Part shown: in pieces, positions 1 through 5,708 of the stretch
How the letters are laid out: every line of letters starts with the position of its first letter
How positions within the stretch are numbered: position 1 is the stretch's first letter
Origin: Oscillospiraceae bacterium
GTDB lineage: Bacteria; Bacillota; Clostridia; Oscillospirales; Acutalibacteraceae
DNA: 7,660 nucleotides
Direction: 5' to 3'
Assembly: GCA_009779455.1 (NCBI GenBank)
Contig: WREG01000089.1
Span: 1 to 7,660, forward strand
Made by a program: the position numbers and the translations under genes
Notes under the pieces: generated by a model
What the model was told of the DNA's origin: nothing
Database searches by the model: none
What the model saw: the letters and a program-made list of their open reading frames with translations, nothing else

Positions 1-39
1 AATGCGCGCCTTTCGGCTGCCCCTGCGCCTTTCGGGCGC
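1..39 (-). other. 5' leader with two tandem GAAA-loop hairpins
   Basis: This is the start of the transcript expected from the promoter at 46-75. The 11-mer GCGCCTTTCGG occurs twice on the plus strand, at 6-16 and 25-35, with a 19-nt period. In the leftward RNA each copy forms a hairpin: the first has a perfect 5-bp stem (25-29 with 35-39) and loop CGAAA. The second has a GCC/GGC stem with a GAAA loop (8-10 with 15-17), extended by two more pairs across a one-base bulge. Tandem hairpins at the 5' end of a strong transcript could be an rRNA or tRNA operon leader, or a stabilising 5' UTR of a highly expressed gene. The gene itself lies outside the window, so the role is unknown. Confidence 0.45.
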
Positions 40-45
40 TCGAAT

Positions 46-75
46 ATACTATCACATTCCCCCGGGCATTGTCAA
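46..75 (-). promoter_or_regulatory. Strong sigma-A type promoter reading leftward
   Basis: On the minus strand a perfect -35 box TTGACA (70-75) is followed by an 18-nt spacer and a -10 box TAGTAT (46-51; 4 of 6 matches to TATAAT). A run of seven A residues (80-86) lies just upstream of the -35 box, as in an UP element. Transcription would start near position 39 and leave the window at once. It lies downstream of folK, so it probably begins a new transcription unit. No intrinsic terminator for folK is visible in the 75 nt between the folK stop and this promoter, so read-through from folK is possible. Confidence 0.65.
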
Positions 76-150
76 GACCTTTTTTTGCCTTCCCCCATCT
101 TTTCTGTGTACGTCGCCGGGCGTTTCATGTTTTGCAACCTTAAAAGACTG

Positions 151-567
151 TCAATTATAACCTAAATCCTCTAAAGGCTTCATTACAAACTCCCGCTCAT
201 ACATGCGCGGATGGGGTATAGTCAGTTCTTCCGTGTCCGTTTTTATATCATTATATAATAGTATATCTATGTCAATGGTTCTCGGCGCGTTTTTAAAGAG
301 CCGCGTTCTGCCCATTGCCGCTTCTATGCCCAGACAAGCCCCAAGCAATGCGTGGGGCGACAGCCCCGTTTCGATTTCGGCGCACATATTCAAAAACATG
401 GGCTGGTCTTCGTACCCCCACGGCTCGGTTTCGTAAACGCTTGATTCTTTTGTGATTTTCGTTCCGGGGAGCAGGGAAATCGCTTTTAATGCTGTTTTTA
501 AATTATCTTCCCTGTTGCCTGTATTTGTTCCTAATGATAAATAAACCGTATTCATTGTCCCGTCCAT
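151..567 (-). CDS. folK: 2-amino-4-hydroxy-6-hydroxymethyldihydropteridine pyrophosphokinase (HPPK)
   Basis: HPPK transfers pyrophosphate from ATP to 6-hydroxymethyl-7,8-dihydropterin in folate synthesis, in the cytoplasm. The family landmarks are all present: the N-terminal YLSLGTNTGNR strand and turn (residues 9-19), the substrate-loop motif YETEPWG (45-51), GRTR (86-89), and the signature KNAPRTIDIDIL (92-103), whose Asp99 and Asp101 match the magnesium-binding pair. IPHPRMYEREFV (117-128) is the usual C-terminal motif. At 138 residues it is on the short side, ending soon after the last core helix, but nothing essential appears lost. The start at 567 has AGGG overlapping the TAG stop of the mannosidase gene; the in-frame ATG at 555 (MNTVYLSLG) fits the usual family N-terminus better and is a fair alternative. 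The 6-nt gap to the GH38 gene points to cotranscription and possible translational coupling. No folP or folB is adjacent. Confidence 0.93.
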   Translation of the reverse strand: MDGTMNTVYLSLGTNTGNREDNLKTALKAISLLPGTKITKESSVYETEPWGYEDQPMFLNMCAEIETGLSPHALLGACLGIEAAMGRTRLFKNAPRTIDIDILLYNDIKTDTEELTIPHPRMYEREFVMKPLEDLGYN

Positions 568-573
568 TGATCC

Positions 574-3500
574 CTACTTTTTGCCAAATTTCTTTCTGAG
601 TATTATCCTCACCTGCGAATAAGCGTCCTCGATTTTGAAAACGCCGGGGATTGAGGGGATGGGCGAGGTTATGATTTTGCCGCTGTCCACGAATTTGCCC
701 AGCAGCCTTTCGACTGCGGATTTGCTCGCCAAAAGCCTGTCCCTTTCGCTCAACACATAGTCGAAGGGGCGCTTTTTAAGGCTGTCGTAAAGGCTGTTGC
801 CGTTCCTGGCGCCGTTTTCCCTGTTGTCGGCTGTTGCGGCAAAGATGATTATCCTGTTGTCCTGCGGGAGCGTCAGCGAATCCGCGCCGTTTACCGCAAG
901 AGTGTATTTGAACAAGTAAAAATCCTTGCCTATCTCGTCGCCGTTTTCCCTTGAATGGGTGTGCGTAGCGTTCCACGCGAGGATGTCGGGCTTTACGTAC
1001 CCCGTTTCGTTAAGGCCGATAAGATCCCACGCCCCTATAGCCTCAAAAGCGTCCTGTATTTTGATTTTAAAAGTCCGGTTTTCCGTCTTAAACAGGGCGT
1101 TTATATCGCCGTCAAGGCTGCACGCTAGAAAATGCACGCGTTTCGTACCCTTCGGCAAAGGTATTGCCTGCCCTTTGCAGCAAAGGGCGTTCTTTTTGCC
1201 GTCCGCTGTCTTAAACACCTTCCCGCCGCTTGTTATAACGGATGGGTAAAGCTCCTTAGGCACCGAAACGCCGCCTAAAAGCTGTGTGCCGCCGCCGCTT
1301 CCGTTCGCTGTTACGCCCGTAACGTTAAACGGGAGGTCAAGCTGTACATCCCCTGCCGGGGATTTTTTGATTCCGGAAGGTTTAAGCGTGATGGCGAAGC
1401 TTTTCACCCCGAACGGGTTTATGTCGAAAACAAGGCAGTCGTCTTTTATAGCGGCGCCGTTCAGATATTTTTCATTCGCCAAAATCTCCTCGGCTGTTTT
1501 TATGCCTTTTCCCAAGCTTATCCGCACGTTTTCGGTTTTTTTGCCGTTCATTTCGTTGACGCGGACTATCAGCCTGTCGCCATTTTCTTCTTTTTTGACC
1601 GCTCTTATAACAACATTCGGCTCGCTGATATTGCAGAAGGAATATTCGCCGTGCAGAACGCCCCTGTGGCTTGTTGTAATAAAGGTGTTCATAGGCTGGT
1701 TAAAAGCGGCGGCTTTCGCGTCCGAACCGTTCTCATACCCGCCCGCGTGGGGGTAGATACCGAAAGAAAACCTGTTAAGCCCCAAATCCAAAAGGTGCTG
1801 AGAGCATTCCCAGCGGTAGGGGTCGGAGGGGGTGTGTATGCATGTCAGCCTCAATGTGCCGTCGTCCGGCTTGTCGGCCCCTGATTTGGAATCGTTCAGC
1901 ACGGACACGCCGAAACTGCCGTCCGCGTCCGTTATATCCATCCATTTTTGGAAGGGAACCTCAAAAAGCTCCCGCTTGTTTGTAGTCCTCGTTTTTACGC
2001 CCAGCCCTATATCATAATTCGCGTTTTCGTTTGATGCGCCGAGGGGGAATTCCGCTTTCAGCATCTTCCCCGTTTCGCGCCAGTCAACCTCGTTATAAAC
2101 GCCGACAAAATCAGCTTCCGAGGTGAGGGATATAGTCTGCGTGAATGTTGAGGAATTAAATTTTTTGGTGATTTCTATGGCTGCCCTGACGTCCCCGGAT
2201 TCCGCTATCTTAAAGACCGCGCCGGAAGGGTATTTTTTGTCGCCGCTCATCATGTCGTCATATTTCACTTCCCAAGCGGGCCAGTTGTCGGAAAGCACGT
2301 CCGGCAGTATGCACAGCCCGGCGGGGGCGGACAGGGCTTCGCGCCCGTTGATTTTGTCATATACGTTTTCTATATCGCCGTTGTCGTTCAGCGATACCCT
2401 TAATTTGCCGTTTTCAATGGTTTTAAGTGTAACTTTCAGGCTTTCCTCAGCCTGTTCGGTTTTCGTCCTTGAAGGTATGATATCGTAAACCTTCCACGAC
2501 ATCGAAGGAAGGGTCGCTATAAAGGCGACGGTTGCTTTTTCGCCGTCCTTTTTTGAAATCTGCGACAGAACCTCGTTCCCCGCGCTGTCAAACACCCTCA
2601 CAAAGGGCATATCCGCAGGCAGGGTTATTTCCGCGCTCACGGCCTCAGCCCTCTCAAATTCAAGGGGGTTGTTGACGATAACGGGCGTTCCCGCCGCGAA
2701 AGAGGTGTCGAAAAGCTCCGCCGCCGCGCCGGTTGCCGCCGTGTATTCATTCGCCAGCTGGTTTAGCGACATTACGTAATCGTTCCAGTTCCTTTTGTAG
2801 CAGACCTGGAAGGAAGTCCCCGTTATATCGTCGTGGAAATGGTGCGCCAAAATGCGCTTCCACGCCGTTCTGAGTTCGCCGGCGGGATAATTGAACGCGC
2901 CAAGGTATTCCGCCGCCGCCGCTGACCTTTCGGCCGCGTCCGCCAGCTGCTCGCCGCGCCTGTTGAAGCGGTTGCTTATAGTCCGCGCCGTATAGCTGCC
3001 CGCGCCGTGTTCCGTTAATAATAATTCCTCATCCCATGACGGCAGATTATCCTTTTCTTCATCTGCCAGGGTGTTCTTGAGGTCGTCGAAAATATCCCTT
3101 GACCCTGCGGAAAGCACTTTTACGGTGCAAACGTCATTGTCCCTGACCTCGTCGCTCACGACCTTTGCCGACGCCGCATTAGGCGCACCGCCCATGTCAC
3201 CCGTTCCGTACATTTTATAGAGGTATGGCAAATTATTTTCGCTTATGTTTTCTTCAAGCCTTTTTATAAGGCCTTCGTCGTCCCTTATCGTCTTTACCCC
3301 TGTGGAATACGGCCCCGGCTTGATGGCGGCGAATATGTAATTCCCGTCCACGCCGTACCATTTGCCGATATCGAAAGGCCTGCCGTAGGCGCTCCCCCAG
3401 GAAAGCTTGCAGGTGGCGAAGCCGTAAAGCCCGGAATGCGCCATAACCGACGGCAAGGCGTAGCCGAAGCCGAAGCAGTCCGGCAGGAATATGTCTATGC

Positions 3501-3861
3501 AGGGCTTGCCGAAGTTTTTCTCAAAATAGTTGTTGCCTATAAGGATGCTCCTGAAAAGCGCCTCGGGCGAGGGCATATTCACGTCCCCGTTTTCATAGGA
3601 GCTTCCGGCAGGTATCCAGCGGCCTTTCGCGGCCCAGTCCTTCACACGGGCGAAGTCGGCGGGGTAATATTCCTCCATAAGCTCGTAGCGGTACGCGCCC
3701 TCGAAGTTGAAGTTGTAATTGGGGTATTTCTCAAAAAGCTCAAAATTCCGCTTCATCGTGGCGGGGATAAGCTTTTCGATAGTTGTTTCAAGCGTCCACA
3801 GCCATGATGTGTCAAGATGCGCGGTGGCGACGGTGTATATCCTTTTTGTGTTCTTGTCCAT
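574..3861 (-). CDS. Glycoside hydrolase family 38 alpha-mannosidase
   Basis: This is a retaining, zinc-dependent alpha-mannosidase that should cleave terminal alpha-mannose from oligosaccharides. The N-terminal catalytic domain shows AHLDTSWLW (residues 14-22), giving zinc ligands His15 and Asp17; LPDCFGFG (126-133), with the likely nucleophile Asp128; and HHFHDDITGT (340-349), where His343-Asp344 match the fourth zinc ligand and its neighbour in family members. The rest, from about residue 390, fits the long beta-sandwich C-terminal region of GH38 enzymes. At 1095 residues it is in the upper normal range. There is no signal peptide, so it acts in the cytoplasm on imported substrate. The start is fixed by AAAGGAG (3869-3875) 7 nt before the ATG. 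Just 7 nt beyond that site lies the MITE-like element 3883-4065, so the native promoter is either displaced or supplied by the element. The bond specificity (alpha-1,2, 1,3 or 1,6) cannot be read from the sequence. Confidence 0.93.
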   Translation of the reverse strand: MDKNTKRIYTVATAHLDTSWLWTLETTIEKLIPATMKRNFELFEKYPNYNFNFEGAYRYELMEEYYPADFARVKDWAAKGRWIPAGSSYENGDVNMPSPEALFRSILIGNNYFEKNFGKPCIDIFLPDCFGFGYALPSVMAHSGLYGFATCKLSWGSAYGRPFDIGKWYGVDGNYIFAAIKPGPYSTGVKTIRDDEGLIKRLEENISENNLPYLYKMYGTGDMGGAPNAASAKVVSDEVRDNDVCTVKVLSAGSRDIFDDLKNTLADEEKDNLPSWDEELLLTEHGAGSYTARTISNRFNRRGEQLADAAERSAAAAEYLGAFNYPAGELRTAWKRILAHHFHDDITGTSFQVCYKRNWNDYVMSLNQLANEYTAATGAAAELFDTSFAAGTPVIVNNPLEFERAEAVSAEITLPADMPFVRVFDSAGNEVLSQISKKDGEKATVAFIATLPSMSWKVYDIIPSRTKTEQAEESLKVTLKTIENGKLRVSLNDNGDIENVYDKINGREALSAPAGLCILPDVLSDNWPAWEVKYDDMMSGDKKYPSGAVFKIAESGDVRAAIEITKKFNSSTFTQTISLTSEADFVGVYNEVDWRETGKMLKAEFPLGASNENANYDIGLGVKTRTTNKRELFEVPFQKWMDITDADGSFGVSVLNDSKSGADKPDDGTLRLTCIHTPSDPYRWECSQHLLDLGLNRFSFGIYPHAGGYENGSDAKAAAFNQPMNTFITTSHRGVLHGEYSFCNISEPNVVIRAVKKEENGDRLIVRVNEMNGKKTENVRISLGKGIKTAEEILANEKYLNGAAIKDDCLVFDINPFGVKSFAITLKPSGIKKSPAGDVQLDLPFNVTGVTANGSGGGTQLLGGVSVPKELYPSVITSGGKVFKTADGKKNALCCKGQAIPLPKGTKRVHFLACSLDGDINALFKTENRTFKIKIQDAFEAIGAWDLIGLNETGYVKPDILAWNATHTHSRENGDEIGKDFYLFKYTLAVNGADSLTLPQDNRIIIFAATADNRENGARNGNSLYDSLKKRPFDYVLSERDRLLASKSAVERLLGKFVDSGKIITSPIPSIPGVFKIEDAYSQVRIILRKKFGKK

Positions 3862-3882
3862 ATTTTTTCTCCTTTTATATAT

Positions 3883-4065
3883 TAGACTTGTTCGGAAATT
3901 AAATCGCGGCGGCGAAAACGGTCTTTTTTCCGTTCCGCTACGTCAAGAAATGCGAAGTCTTGCGCACAAGACTTTGCAATAAATATATTATTCCTGTGCT
4001 TTTTTCCTTGCGGAACGAAAAAAATCCTCGTTTATCCGCTCGCGATTAATTCCCGAACAAGTCTA
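3883..4065. mobile_element. MITE-like palindromic element, no transposase
   Basis: Near-perfect terminal inverted repeats of 25-26 bp begin TAGACTTGTTCGG and lie at 3883-3908 and 4041-4065; they differ by one substitution (A3896) and one extra A in the left copy. The arms continue to pair imperfectly inward: 3909-3938 against 4011-4040, sharing GTTCCGC and a run of T. The centre is a hairpin with stem AAGTCTTG/CAAGACTT (3955-3962 and 3967-3974, loop CGCA), extended by four pairs including one G-T. Almost the whole element can therefore fold on itself. Both ends carry TA, which could be a TA target duplication as in IS630/Tc1-type insertions; that is an inference. It has no coding capacity. 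It fills most of the 297-nt gap between the GNAT gene and the mannosidase gene; the remaining 93 nt (4066-4158) hold nothing I can identify. Confidence 0.75.
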
Positions 4066-4158
4066 TTATCGACGTTGTAAGGCAATGTCCCGTTTGCGAA
4101 ACGATAGGTTTCTGTTCCCGCTGTCTTTTATCGTGGAAAATGCTTGTACTGCGAAATA

Positions 4159-4749
4159 TCATAGCAACTCTTTCTTCATCACCAACCGCCCGTCCTGTTC
4201 CGCCACTTTGACAAACCCGGCCTTTTCATACAAACGAATCGGGCCGGGGTTATCCCATTCATACCGTTCGCCGCGCATAACGGGGAAACCCGCAACGGCG
4301 GTATAGCCCTCGGCTTTCGCGTCGGCTATGACCTGTTGCAAAAGGGCGGTGGCAACGCCTTTCATACGGTATTCCGGGGCAATCTCGAAACATATCACAG
4401 CCTTTTCCCGCTTTTCGGCCGACGCGTGAAAAGGTACGTCATACTGAGGTTCGGCAGGGTAATTCGCCCTGTCGTTGGCGTTGCACCAGCCTATAGACAG
4501 ACCGTCAACATATGCCAGATATCCCCGCAAGGTACCCGTTTCAATCTGCCGTTCGGCAATCTCCCGCGATGAGCGGCCGACATCAGACCAATCTGTATTG
4601 CCGTACGCTGTCCCATACTCCGCCTTGGACATCTGAAAAACCTGGCAGTAGCACCGATATGGAGAATTGTCCGTGAATGCCCGGTTTTCAAAAAAGTCGA
4701 AATAATCCCCGGCAAGCTCCGGCGTGAGCGGTTTAATTGCAATATTCAT
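4159..4749 (-). CDS. GNAT family N-acetyltransferase
   Basis: This 196-residue protein has a GNAT fold and should transfer an acetyl group from acetyl-CoA to an amine; the substrate is not recognisable. Motif A is seen as FEIAPEYRMKGVATALL (121-137), with the acetyl-CoA pyrophosphate-binding R-x-K-G-V-A at 128-133 in place of the more common Q/R-x-x-G-x-G. The closing motif LYEKAGFVKV (173-182) is typical. The N-terminal part contains FFENRAF and CYCQVF (around 19-38), which I recall from a subset of GNAT proteins in Firmicutes, but I cannot assign a function to it. The start has GGAG (4757-4760) 7 nt upstream. The gene stands alone between two inverted-repeat elements, 3883-4065 and 4780-5046, and shares no obvious pathway with its neighbours, so it may be an accessory gene. 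Confidence 0.85.
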   Translation of the reverse strand: MNIAIKPLTPELAGDYFDFFENRAFTDNSPYRCYCQVFQMSKAEYGTAYGNTDWSDVGRSSREIAERQIETGTLRGYLAYVDGLSIGWCNANDRANYPAEPQYDVPFHASAEKREKAVICFEIAPEYRMKGVATALLQQVIADAKAEGYTAVAGFPVMRGERYEWDNPGPIRLYEKAGFVKVAEQDGRLVMKKELL

Positions 4750-4821
4750 ACATTATCTCCATCAATATATTATTCGTGTTTAAGGCAATCTCTATTTACT
4801 TTATGCCGTCCCCGCGTGTTC

Positions 4822-4911
4822 TTATTTAGCCGGAAAAAACGTGTAATAAATTATTCCATAAAGAGTAACGAAAAACATTTTTATATAGTTAAAAAATGTG
4901 TTGATGTCCAT
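4822..4911 (-). CDS. Candidate 29-residue aromatic-rich membrane peptide
   Basis: A 29-codon frame begins MDINTFFNYIK and ends at TAA. AAGGAGG (4916-4922) stands 4 nt before the ATG and is among the strongest ribosome binding sites in the window. Residues 12-26 form an uncharged hydrophobic run; 10 of the 29 residues are Phe or Tyr, and the only charged ones are Asp2, Lys11 and Lys29. It could insert in or lie on the membrane, like the small hydrophobic peptides of type I toxins or regulatory membrane peptides, but I recognise no family. An in-frame upstream ATG at 4929 would add six residues (MKEGGH) but has no well-placed binding site. The frame sits inside the inverted-repeat island 4780-5046. 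No promoter could be assigned with confidence. The case rests on the binding site and composition; a chance frame is possible. Confidence 0.5.
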   Translation of the reverse strand: MDINTFFNYIKMFFVTLYGIIYYTFFPAK

Positions 4912-4925
4912 GTGCCCTCCTTCTT

Positions 4926-5029
4926 TCATAATATTTATATTATGATATTAATCTGCCTCCTTATTTTAATAAAATCAAACGTCGAATTTATGGGCTTTAC
5001 CATACGTTTGAACCTCAAAAGTTGAGGTT
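4926..5029 (-). promoter_or_regulatory. Multi-hairpin leader upstream of the small peptide frame
   Basis: Three potential stems follow one another in the leftward RNA. First, AACCTCAA (5011-5018) pairs with TTGAGGTT (5022-5029) around a 3-nt loop. Second, CAAACGT (4976-4982) pairs with ACGTTTG (5004-5010), enclosing an inner ATGG/CCAT pair (4990-4993 and 5000-5003). Third, TCATAATAT (4926-4934) pairs with ATATTATGA (4937-4945). Between the second and third lies a Shine-Dalgarno match AAGGAGG (4956-4962) with no good start codon at normal distance; the third stem contains the upstream ATG at 4929 and lies just before the working binding site 4916-4922. The arrangement suggests RNA-level control of the peptide, but AT-rich DNA forms such stems easily. 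Confidence 0.35.
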
Positions 5030-5053
5030 TTTAGAGGTTGCCTTAATATAAAA

Positions 5054-5452
5054 TCACCACAAGACCGTTACCCAAGGAAGTTTCTGAAACACAGGGTCGT
5101 TTGTAATCAAAATCATGTTATCGACGAAGGCTTGCGCCGCCAGCAATCTGTCAAAAGGGTCGCGGTGCGCCCATTCGATTTTGCCCGCGAAATGCGCGTG
5201 TTTTGCGCTTATCGGCAGTTCAATTACACCAAAGCCATTGAGTATATCGAAATAATTTTTTGCAAAATATTCATATTCGGGCAACTTGCCAATCCGATGT
5301 TTGTACATGATTTCATATGCGCTTACTGCGGAAACGAAAACAGGAGCATTTATTTCATTAATGATTGACAGAACTTTATTGCCAAGTTTTTCCTCGTCGC
5401 GCGTAGCCCAAAGAAGGGTGTGCGTATCGAGTAAATATTTTACAGTCCCCAT
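5054..5452 (-). CDS. PIN-domain (VapC-like) ribonuclease toxin
   Basis: This 132-residue protein is a complete PIN domain, a magnesium-dependent endoribonuclease acting as the toxin of a type II pair. The acidic catalytic residues are visible: Asp9 in YLLDTHTLLWA, Glu47 in SAYEI, Asp98 and Asp101 in HRDPFDRLLAAQA, and Asp119 in TNDPVF. The LLDTHTLLW and HRDPFDR wording is that of the PIN group often annotated as VapC-like or Sll0205-like. The length is normal and the C-terminus (WVTVLW) looks intact, so the toxin is probably active. Its GGAGGA ribosome binding site (5463-5468) lies within the end of the antitoxin gene, and the two genes overlap by 13 nt, which couples their translation. The RNA target cannot be predicted. 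Confidence 0.9.
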   Translation of the reverse strand: MGTVKYLLDTHTLLWATRDEEKLGNKVLSIINEINAPVFVSAVSAYEIMYKHRIGKLPEYEYFAKNYFDILNGFGVIELPISAKHAHFAGKIEWAHRDPFDRLLAAQAFVDNMILITNDPVFQKLPWVTVLW

Positions 5453-5676
5453 GCTTGTAAATCCTCCTCCGGCAAAGGGTCAAAAAAGCTGTCCGGCAAA
5501 GGAGGGACTTTATCTTTAAGAAAACCTATCGGGCGTTTTTTTGGTTTTGCTTCTTCCGGTGCGGCATCTTCCGCAGGCAAGATGATAACCTGCACTTTTT
5601 TATCGCGAAGCGAAGGCGGGATTTCAAAAATGCCGCTTAACGCGGAACTGCCTATTGTTTGGCGGATATATTCCAT
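5440..5676 (-). CDS. Antitoxin of the PIN toxin-antitoxin pair
   Basis: This 78-residue protein directly precedes and overlaps the PIN toxin gene, the usual order for an antitoxin. The N-terminal part (residues 1-34, starting MEYIRQTIG and ending VQVIILP) looks like a short strand-rich DNA-binding or dimerisation unit. A charged, proline-rich linker (35-48) follows, then a tail GFLKDKVPPLPDSFFDPLP (51-69) rich in acidic and aromatic residues, of the sort that wraps the toxin active site. The layout recalls DUF2281 or VapB-like antitoxins from memory; I cannot settle the family. AGGAGG (5686-5691) is 9 nt before the ATG. The gene starts 32 nt after the GH4 stop, so the pair may be transcribed from the glycosidase operon as well as from its own promoter, which such proteins usually autorepress. 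No separate promoter stands out in the 32-nt gap. Confidence 0.8.
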   Translation of the reverse strand: MEYIRQTIGSSALSGIFEIPPSLRDKKVQVIILPAEDAAPEEAKPKKRPIGFLKDKVPPLPDSFFDPLPEEDLQAWGL

Positions 5677-5708
5677 ATTGCTATTCCTCCTGTTCGTCTA
5701 ATGATATA

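Larger units (their letters stand above)
4780..5046. mobile_element. AT-rich island bounded by 15-bp inverted repeats
   Basis: TTAAGGCAATCTCTA at 4780-4794 is mirrored by TAGAGGTTGCCTTAA at 5032-5046, with one mismatch (T4789). The outermost TTAA on both sides could be a target duplication of the YTAR type made by IS5-group transposases, leaving ends GGCA...TGCC; this is inference. The interior is far richer in A+T than the flanking genes (about 29% G+C over 4821-5050, counted by hand). It contains the 29-codon frame at 4822-4911 and a structured leader, but no transposase. The right end lies 7 nt from the stop of the PIN toxin gene. It accounts for most of the 304-nt gap between the GNAT and toxin genes. 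It could be a MITE with a passenger, a decayed insertion sequence, or a gene whose inverted flanks are accidental. Confidence 0.55.

Noticed and set aside
76..150. Search for an intrinsic terminator after folK
   Set aside because: No stem followed by a U-tract is visible on the minus strand; the GCCCGGCG stretch does not form a convincing hairpin.
1286..1756. Plus-strand 156-codon frame opposite the alpha-mannosidase gene
   Set aside because: It is antisense to a fully recognisable GH38 coding sequence, has no family features, and several similar open frames occur opposite the same gene, as expected from its codon usage.
4066..4158. Weak inverted repeat ACGATA/TATCGT (4101-4106 and 4129-4134) downstream of the GNAT gene
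   Set aside because: It has only 6 bp of stem with a 22-nt loop and no U-tract, so it is not supported as a terminator.
3983..4775. 11-bp direct repeat ATATATTATTC at 3983-3993 and 4765-4775
   Set aside because: It is low-complexity AT-rich sequence inside one element and outside the other, with no matching structure, so chance is the simplest explanation.
4816..5025. Plus-strand 69-codon frame with hydrophobic stretches in the AT-rich island
   Set aside because: It begins with GTG without a ribosome binding site and lies antisense to the better supported 29-codon frame; its hydrophobicity follows from the AT-rich DNA.
5011..5032. Hairpin AACCTCAA/TTGAGGTT followed by T residues as a plus-strand terminator
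   Set aside because: No supported gene reads rightward into it, and the T run is only three beyond the stem; in the minus direction it lacks a U-tract.
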